Positions 56,901 to 64,000 of a DNA stretch of 64,000 nt are shown here, piece after piece. The translations under genes were made by a program, and so were the position numbers. The stretch lies in NCBI GenBank assembly GCA_036245805.1, contig BTRK01000003.1:38023215-38087214 (forward strand). The letters run 5' to 3'. The notes beneath the pieces were generated by a model. It did no database searches, was not told the DNA's origin, and saw only the letters and a program-made list of their open reading frames with translations. Each line of letters starts with the position of its first letter. Position 1 is the stretch's first letter. The DNA is from Pristionchus mayeri. Lineage: Eukaryota; Nematoda; Chromadorea; Rhabditida; Neodiplogasteridae.

Positions 56901-59900
56901 ATTTGCATATCATTGTTTGTTTCTTTTGCTCATTGATAGCCATTCAGGAGAGGGCAGGGAATGAAAGTAAGCATACTCGCCCATTTCCTTGACCTCCCAC
57001 CAGCTATTGCATGGAAACCTCGTAAAGTTTTCGTACACTCGCGTCCAAATCAGGGAAGAGTCGAGTCTTCCTTCTCTCGCAGAGACAACGCACTTAGTTG
57101 CTGCCTGACAAATGACCCATTGGTGACTCAGGGAGGAGCCGGTCTCTCTCTCCCCCTCCCCACCCTCCTGCTTTAACATGCTCTCTCGCCCAGACTGATA
57201 GCAGATATAGCATGTTAAGGAGCGGAGGTTAGAGGCGGAGGCACACTCGTTTAGCATGCTTCTTTTTGAGGAGAGGAGCACTCCCTCTGTGACTCCATTC
57301 CCCAGATTAACTTCTCCTCCGGTCGTTGAAGTGATTTTTGATGAATAATTGACTTTCTTTTGTTCAAGATCTGCTAATAATTTCATCCTTTATTCATGAT
57401 TGTTGTCGCGCCTGTCCAAATGCGTTTGGTCATGTCCCGCAAACTTCCCATGTTCCGTTTCAGTTTTAATCCTCTACAATCTTTAACTCGTCATACATGC
57501 CAAAAGAAGTCAATTGTGAAGCGGGCTAAAGGCGATTGAACATGGGAGATTAGCAGAACGCGCTACTAGGGGCTAGTAGAGCGCTCTCGATTTCCTACCA
57601 GCCGGTTGTCAATTAAACCGCGCCTTGCTAGAAGGACTGTAAGGGAGAGAGACCAGCGATAGTCGCGTCTATAGTAAATTGCTATTCTCTCATTTCCTGT
57701 ATAGTAAGAACTCATTTTAGCTCATTCTATATTCAATTTTGGCCCTTTTCGCCCCCTTTTCATTCGCGACTACTCGCAACTTCAATTCATCCTGGATGTT
57801 TTACTAGAAATTTTTCAATGAGCATACTCGGATATATTTAGCGTTTTAGTTAACTCTAGAACAGAAGTGCGATGCAGAAGAGAGATTTCGCAAAATTAAG
57901 AGACTCTCCTCCCTCACGATTATTCTCGCCTCTTTATGAGAGAGGGAGTGGGGAGAGAGAAGGGGGGGGAGGGAGAAGGAGAGAGAGAGACTGGAGCCAA
58001 CCGCTCCCCTGGGACACATTGCTGCCCCCTGGTCGCCTTGTCTCCGCTCTTTTCGTAGACATTCGGCGCCCATATCATGGAATAGTTGCAACAAAGCAGA
58101 GAGACTAGGGGAGGAGAGGAAGATGGAGGTGGTGAAGAGGGGAGGAAGGGAGGAGAGATGCGGGGAGAAAGAGGTGGAGAGAGAAGAGGAGATGAAAGGG
58201 GAAGAGGATGCAACTGATTTCCTTGTTCATTCTTGCGCTCTTTCATCTTCCCTGTTGCAAAGTCTCTACGAACTTGAGATTTACAAAGAACGTGAATCTG
58301 AATCTGATTCCTTGTCAAGTTGTTCGTTGTTCTAGTACAACTTTATATATGCTAAGCTGTGGCTGATGACTTTAAAAAAGGGTCTGGCAAAATACGAGTG
58401 CTTTATGGAAAGTCTTCAAAATTCGCCAACTGCCAGAGATCCATTCTTTCCCTGTGGGGGTTTAGGCCGTGCAGCAAACTTGGGTTAGTTGCTTATTCGG
58501 CCCTCTTCCCCTTCAGTAAAGGCGACACACTTGAAAACAAAAGCATGAGAAGGGATAGGGTGGGAGGGAGTTAGAGTAGGTTGATGATTTGTCTAACTGA
58601 CCGCAAGGCAATGCACCTCTTGATGATTGACGGGTATCTTCTACTTGCTTTTTCAACTAGCTAGACTCTCGTTTTCGTTTCGTTCGCATTATTTTCGTTA
58701 CTCACTCCTTCTTCTAGTTTCGCCTACCTTCTCAGACTTTTGTCAAAATAACTAGATGGAGAACGTAGAAAACATGCTTCTTTTTTCTTACCTTGTTAAA
58801 CTTGACTAGACTACGTAATATCCTTCGCGTAATTGTCAGCTTGTTTTCCACACATGTTCAAATAACAACAAAAGTACATGTACGGATTCCACACCTTCCG
58901 ATCGGATTGAGTTTTGGGACAAAATCAGTGTTGTCGGCTGACTAAGTTTGTGCTGCGCGGCTCTAGTATATCTCCAGATCCGTAGACGCAATCGTGATCC
59001 TTGCACGGCTTTCGCGCACGCTTCTCTCTCCGCTGCCTATTCAATTAGCATCGGGGCGGTCTCGCTTAACTCTTCTTTGCCCCCTCCTCCCCAGTGCCCC
59101 CGCACCTCATCAGTAATGTCACAACGAAGAGTGCGCATTAGCGTTCCTTCCGATTCAGGTACAGATAATTTTAACTACGGAAAGTTTTTAAAGAAAGAAA
59201 CTTTCTAAAGAAAGTTTTTTTTTAAAATTTATATTTAAAAGATTTTTTTTTGCAATTCTGCTACACATTTTGCATATATACGTGACAAAGACGTGCAGAA
59301 TAGTTGATACAACCCGTACTTTTTTGCGCACTTTCTGTTTCTGACACTATGCCTGCTATGTTTAGAAATAGGGAAGAACGAAAGATACTAAGAAACTCCT
59401 TTCGACGCTATTTTGGGCGGTAAACTGAACACTTTTCATTTGAGTCTGTTCTGTTCTTGACCATTTTCTTAACTATTTTGAGTGGCTTCTTCCCTTCCAC
59501 CGAGTGCCCTCAATTCCCTGTTATTCTGCATAGTACGTTCCGTGCGATTTTAGACGGAGGCAGTGCGCAATTTTTCATCTTTCCCGACTCCTCTCCTCTT
59601 TACACTTTGCGCGGTCGACCTCGAAGCAGAAAACAATCGAAGCAGATGGGGGCAGAAAGGCACCAAGTATCACAGCAGGGACGCGTTCGCGACCAATAAC
59701 CACCATAGGGTGACGGTGGCTCCAAAGGGCACTGCTAGGCCATTGCCAATTTCTCTTTCACCGTTAATTCATACACATAACGCAATTCTTGGCATCCCTA
59801 ATGCAGCATCGACACTAGATCTTATAAGAAGTATGACCCCTTTTCGCATATCAAAGGCGTCATGATGTCATAGTTCTCACCCAATCCAGTGTCGCAGCAT

Positions 59901-62900
59901 CCGTTTATTTCTTTACCTTTGTAATGACTCCCGCTAGTCAATAGTCTCCATATCTCTTCTAGTCACTAGCCGAGTGATTTATGATCTCACAGCTTGTTTT
60001 CGCGCATCCGCTTCGAAATTCACTCACTATGTTTATCTCACTGCAAATTCCCCTGTTCTTTTGCAAACGCGAAACAATAAGCGCGACTTTTCACGAGAAT
60101 CTGACACGATGCCACAAAACGTGCCATCTTTTGAGTGGCACCTCTTTTTCTGTGTCTCAGAGTCACAGATGGTTAGAGGGAGAGGGAAAGTGAGAGAGAA
60201 CAGAGAAATTGGCAGATATGTCAGTTCATCACTCAAGCAGTCCCCACCCCGAGTCAAATGCGACTTTTGGAGAGCTAATTTGGTCGTGACCTCTCCCTTT
60301 TGTGACCTCCTTCGTGACCTCCTTTGTTGTAGAGTGAAGTCGGCTTCTTTTTCTTTATTTTGAATAGAACATGAATTTCAGAATATTGTCTATTTTCAGG
60401 ACTGCAATATTTGGTCTAATGTGCCACAGTTGCTGATTCCTTACTCTGAAATTATGTTACTTGGTGCAGCTCTGTAAATTTTTATGACATTTCTGGAGTA
60501 TCTCGCTATCCAAGCGTACCTGCCCTGGTCGTTCTTACCCTGGTCATATGTCCGCTCCGTTAAGCGTAACAACCACTCATCCGCGACGATTTTATGAGCA
60601 CTGAGAGGACTCTTTGACTCTTTACTCGCTTCTCCTCCTCTTGCTTTGTAACTAATCGCATTACGCTCGAGGGAACCTCTCGAACTCCTTCTTGACGTTA
60701 GATGAGGGCGCTTTCTTACATGAAATATTAAAATTGTATCGCTAAAAGATGTTCAAACTTCTTTGTTTTCAATATGGTCGTTTCTATGCAACATAATATT
60801 ATACTTCAAGAAGGGCGCATTCTAGAATATCTCACGAGAAATTGTGAATATTTTGCATATTAATACTCAATGTTCTGTGATGTCTTCACACAGTTCCTAG
60901 AAATTGCTCAAACTATTCAGTTTCCTGTTTATCTACGTCGCGATCACATTTGTCTTTGTTTTTTCCTCATTTCCTAACTCTCTCCTATTCGTATGCTCTC
61001 TCGCTATGTCTAACCGAGAAAGCATTGCAGTATTCATAGCCAGACGCGCCTCTTTGTTCCGTCATTCATCTCCATTTGTCAATAGATCAAACGGCGCGCC
61101 CGCGCCAGATTTCTCTGAATTCCTTAGCATAGGAGCGTTCTCCGACCTGCCAATTCCTTCGAATATGAGTGATTGCTTCATGCGATTTGCTCTCGTTGAT
61201 TCTATTGTGGAAATGTATCTTTGTGATCCACAGCAAGCTGTACAATGGACTATCCATCCATTTCTTGATATCTGTATTGCCCAACCGAGATCACAGACGG
61301 ATCGCTTTTGGACAAGATACGCATTTCCTTACGTACTCTCGGATTTTTCGACTTCAAATCGTGGTTAGACACGTGTGACTATAGTTATCCCTCATTTCCT
61401 CATATCACTTCCTGGTCCCGTGACTAATCACTGCGCCGTTAAACCTTCTGAGTTATCGTGTCGCATTTCCTCCCCCAAGGGTGTTGTTGGAAGAGTGGCC
61501 AGCGCCCCTTTGAAGTAGCAATTTTCTGCCCGCTCTAGTTCAACGAATTCATGGCATTTACATATCGTATTATTTCCACTATTCTACCTCCATTTTCTAC
61601 CTGTTGAGACGCATTGGAAAAAAGGCAAAAATAGGGAAGTATGAATCGCAGAATTATGGATGGCTTTTGTTGGAAAATGGTCTCTTCCCTATGCACGCAT
61701 TCAAGCCGACCAGAAAAGCGAAATTAACTTTTCCTTTCACCAGTCCACTTCCGTTTTTCTACCTGCTGACCCTCTACCAGAAGCGGAAAGCATATCTTCC
61801 GCGCACAGGATTCCACTGTTTTCAGTAGAATTGGTAGAATGGCAATCGAATTTCGCGCAATCTGAGTTTCTAAAGACGAATTCGTAGTTGCGACCGTCTC
61901 CTAAATGACTAGAGAGGGTTCTTCCTCTAGTTTAGTGTAGCTCATCTCATCTTCCTTCTTCTGGGTGCCCATCAGACTATGAGCCCATTTCGAAGTGTCT
62001 AATGAGTCTTCGGCCCTCTCCTCTGGTCCCTTCGCCCCTCGTGGCAAATAGTGTGAGGTCGACGATGAGAAGGGTGTGGAAGCTGCATTTTGACCGGCAT
62101 GTATCTCTTCTTATTGGTTGGTTTTCATAGCTTTTTTTAAATTACAGAATTATGTATGGCTTTTGTTGGACAATGGTCTCTTCCCTATGCGCGTTTTCTA
62201 GAAGATCAGAGCAGCGACATTCACTATTCTTTTCACCACTCCACTTCCATTTTTCTACTTGCTGACCCTCTATCAGAAGCGGCACTTCTCGTTCCACACG
62301 TTGTATCGTATTGTCTGAGCGGATAAGGAACATACAATGATGGGTGTTTTTTCGCATTCCGAATTTTCAGCGCTATTATACTTTTGCAGTGTATGAATTC
62401 GCTCAAAGGACTCAGATAACAATGTTCTATACTCATTGGTGCGTTTACATAGCGCACTTTTAAAAGATCATGAGACATTGTTTTTAAGTGTTGCTGTTGT
62501 GGCTTGTATTGCAGTGCTATGAATGAGCATTCATTAGACCTTACCGTGAAACATATTTGAGTTGCTCCATTGCGCTACTTTAAAAAAAAATCACAATTTC
62601 CAACGGAACACTTCGGTATTCCCCGCGATCACCACTTTCTCAGAAAATACAGAGTGGCCCGCTGAAATTGCACACCAGCGCGGCCGATTTTCGCACGGTT
62701 GCCTTCATTTTAGCTGTTGTTTTCAAGTCGTTCGAACGGCCCTCCAGCTACCATTCCGTCCTTCTGACGAGGGATAGATTCGCAAGGAAGCACAATTGTT
62801 ATTAGATTTCGTATATCTGGGCAATTGGTTATTAATTTCCTACAACCTTTCATATCTTGACATGTCTAAAGAGTGGTCCCTGCCTAGGATGTGACTGATT

Positions 62901-63313
62901 CTCTCAATGTTACCAGCTCTCTCGATCTCTCTAACCGAACATCATATGACATGGTCGTTGCATCCTCCGTTCACTTCATTTTCTTGTTCAAAAAAGACTA
63001 CTTTGCGGCAATTTTGGCCGATGAATCGGCGCGAAAATCAAATTTTCAAATACTAATCTTGAATCTCTTCAGATGCCTCCGACGACGAAGAAGAGGATAT
63101 GACGCTCGCGCACTCGAGATCCGGATATCGGTGAGATCTTTTATTATTTTTTATCTTTGATCAAAATATGTCCCAATACGGCATAATGTTGCTTTGCGTC
63201 GCTGCAACTGGAGATTGCAATCGATTGTTGATCGTTATTCTACCACCTTTGCAGGAGGGTCGACTCCGACCCGAGCCTCGACGACAGCAGTCCTCGGCAT
63301 GCGCTGCTCAATG
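53997..63313 (+). CDS. 5' exons of an unidentified gene with very long introns
   Basis: Exons 53997-54083, 54144-54210, 55103-55207, 59114-59158, 63073-63130 and 63255-63313 join in exact phase throughout. The start is MATKGWAEPATSPLLEIKID. Later pieces are MRPSIVVSMDLPSIV, MSQRRVRISVPSDSDASDDE and a continuous EEEDMTLAHSRSGYRRVDSD, then PSLDDSSPRHALLN. The part seen is hydrophilic, rich in Ser, Asp and Arg and probably disordered, as in the cytoplasmic N-terminus of a membrane protein or a regulatory protein; I cannot assign a family. Exon 2 appears to use a GC donor (AAAG then GCCAGT). Introns of about 0.9, 3.9 and 3.9 kb are large for a nematode; the first of these contains none of the mobile elements, the second a mariner-type element. 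The gene continues beyond the window. Confidence 0.55.
55253..56165. mobile_element. Mariner-type non-autonomous element, 913 bp
   Basis: Starts TTAGGTTGTTGCAAAAGTCC and ends with the near-perfect reverse complement of the same TIR (GGACTTATGCAACAACCTAA). It is flanked on both sides by TA, the target duplication of Tc1/mariner elements. No transposase frame is visible inside, so it would depend on a mariner enzyme elsewhere. It sits in an intron of the plus-strand gene. Confidence 0.85.
56166..59113. other. Intronic sequence
   Basis: Part of a long intron. Purine/pyrimidine-rich low-complexity runs at 57930-58200. No exon or transposon recognised. Confidence 0.4.
61646..61792 (+). repeat. 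Duplicated coding-like segment, copy A
   Basis: In one frame reads AFVGKWSLPYARIQADQ, then SFHQSTSVFLPADPLPEA. The copy at 62142 differs mostly by substitutions, several in third codon positions, with no frame-breaking indel over this stretch. That suggests descent from a coding exon. Confidence 0.45.
62142..62282 (+). repeat. Duplicated coding-like segment, copy B
   Basis: Reads AFVGQWSLPYARFLEDQ, then SFHHSTSIFLLADPLSEA in the frame matching copy A. The frame closes soon afterwards. Confidence 0.45.
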
Positions 63314-64000
63314 GTTTGGAATTTCATCTTTGGACTTAGATTTTTGATCTTTGAGAACAAGATCAATTTATTGTCTTGCTAATTAAAATAGCCTGTATAA
63401 TGCTATCGAGATCGAGATTGTTAACTTTGCGCTTTCTCAACGATACCTAAACGAAAATTGTATTGCATATTCCAAACTTTTCGAGCGACAATTGTTCTTT
63501 TTTTAGAGATTTGGTTCTCTGGTTCGAGCTTTGAACCCCGCGCCGCCCACATGTTTGACGAGAATAGTCTCATGGTAGTGCGCGTCTCTGGGGCGCAGTT
63601 CATGGGGGCTGGTTCTTCACTCAGCCCCCCCCCCACCCCCTCTATCTATCCCTCCTCTCTTCATACTCATCCCTCTTTGGTTGCTCTGACCGAATAGAGA
63701 CAAAACGAAGAATACCCCTTCATTCACTGCCTCGCCGCCAGTCCAGTGTCTAATGGGTCAAGAAGTCGAGATGAGCAAGGAAAAAAGGAAGAAGAGGAGG
63801 GGCAAATGCTGTGCCCTCAGGGAATGATTGGGAAGAACATGAAGCGAGCAAGAGAAATAGGCTGGAGGAAAAATGTCCCTGACTGGGAGGGGTATAGAGT
63901 CAGCCGAGTTTTCACAGAATTTTAGGCTGAGTCATGCATTTCATACGACTGCAAAAAAAACGATTAGGTTTACACATTTCGGAATCTATCAAGGCCACAA
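63314..64000. other. Window end, no further exon seen
   Basis: Intron or flank of the plus-strand gene. C-rich and CT-rich tracts near 63620-63665. Nothing else recognised. Confidence 0.4.

Larger units (their letters stand above)
59159..63072. other. Long intron with duplicated coding-like segments
   Basis: Contains a MITE-like remnant near 59806-59894, a plus-strand open frame at 61004-61368 (SDLPIPSNMSDCFMRFALVD; unassigned), and a pair of related segments at 61646-61792 and 62142-62282. Confidence 0.4.

Noticed and set aside
57846..58335. Ser/Pro- and Glu/Arg-rich open frames
   Set aside because: They are translations of a purine/pyrimidine-rich low-complexity tract on both strands.
1..64000. 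CRISPR array or prokaryotic mobile systems
   Set aside because: Repeats are inverted hairpins without regular spacers, and the gene structure is clearly eukaryotic.

Overview
This is a eukaryotic nuclear window from a nematode. Three things point there: introns are often 40-50 nt with TTTCAG-type acceptors, F-box genes sit next to an RTE-type LINE, and foldback DNA repeats are very dense. A diplogastrid such as Pristionchus is a reasonable guess, but the sequence alone does not prove it. There is no operon-like bacterial content, no rRNA and no CRISPR. A 500-base run of N lies at 23204-23703.

The main find is a pair of almost identical, very large Tc1-type DNA transposons at 5984-14723 and 28260-36993 (about 8.74 kb each), inserted in opposite orientations. 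Each is flanked by TA and has terminal inverted repeats (TIRs) of about 2.5 kb. Each carries two divergently transcribed, intron-containing genes: a Tc1-like DD34E transposase and an unrecognised coiled-coil/acidic protein, 85 bp apart. Each TIR carries a captured, intron-containing copy of a cytochrome c oxidase subunit VIa (COX6A) gene, plus a possible fragment of a second gene. The window therefore has four COX6A copies, all frameshifted, and one has also lost its start codon. The transposase carries the same apparent one-base frameshift in both copies, which suggests mobilisation in trans.

Layout. 1-5.94 kb: no gene recognised; small hairpins and two foldback elements. 5.98-14.72 kb: giant element 1. 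14.7-28.3 kb: a small secreted-protein gene (minus strand), a direct repeat, a 1.8-kb palindrome with two intact and two broken tRNA-Thr(AGT) genes, the N gap, a small lysine-rich protein gene (minus), and a cluster of hairpin repeats. 28.26-36.99 kb: giant element 2. 37.0-40.9 kb: F-box-type gene remnants on plus and a four-exon F-box gene on minus. 41.4-52.2 kb: a large many-exon alpha-solenoid (HEAT-like) gene on minus; an intron contains a broken RTE-like retrotransposon and two MITEs lie near it. 54-63.3 kb: 5' exons of an unidentified plus-strand gene with very long introns, one holding a 913-bp mariner-type non-autonomous element.

The host genes share no evident pathway. What unifies the window is mobile DNA: inverted-repeat elements at every scale from 60 bp to 8.7 kb, some carrying host genes (COX6A, tRNA-Thr) in their arms. 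Gene models were spliced by eye from GT-AG signals and reading-frame phase. Where every phase agrees, confidence is higher; where a junction does not fit, this is stated.
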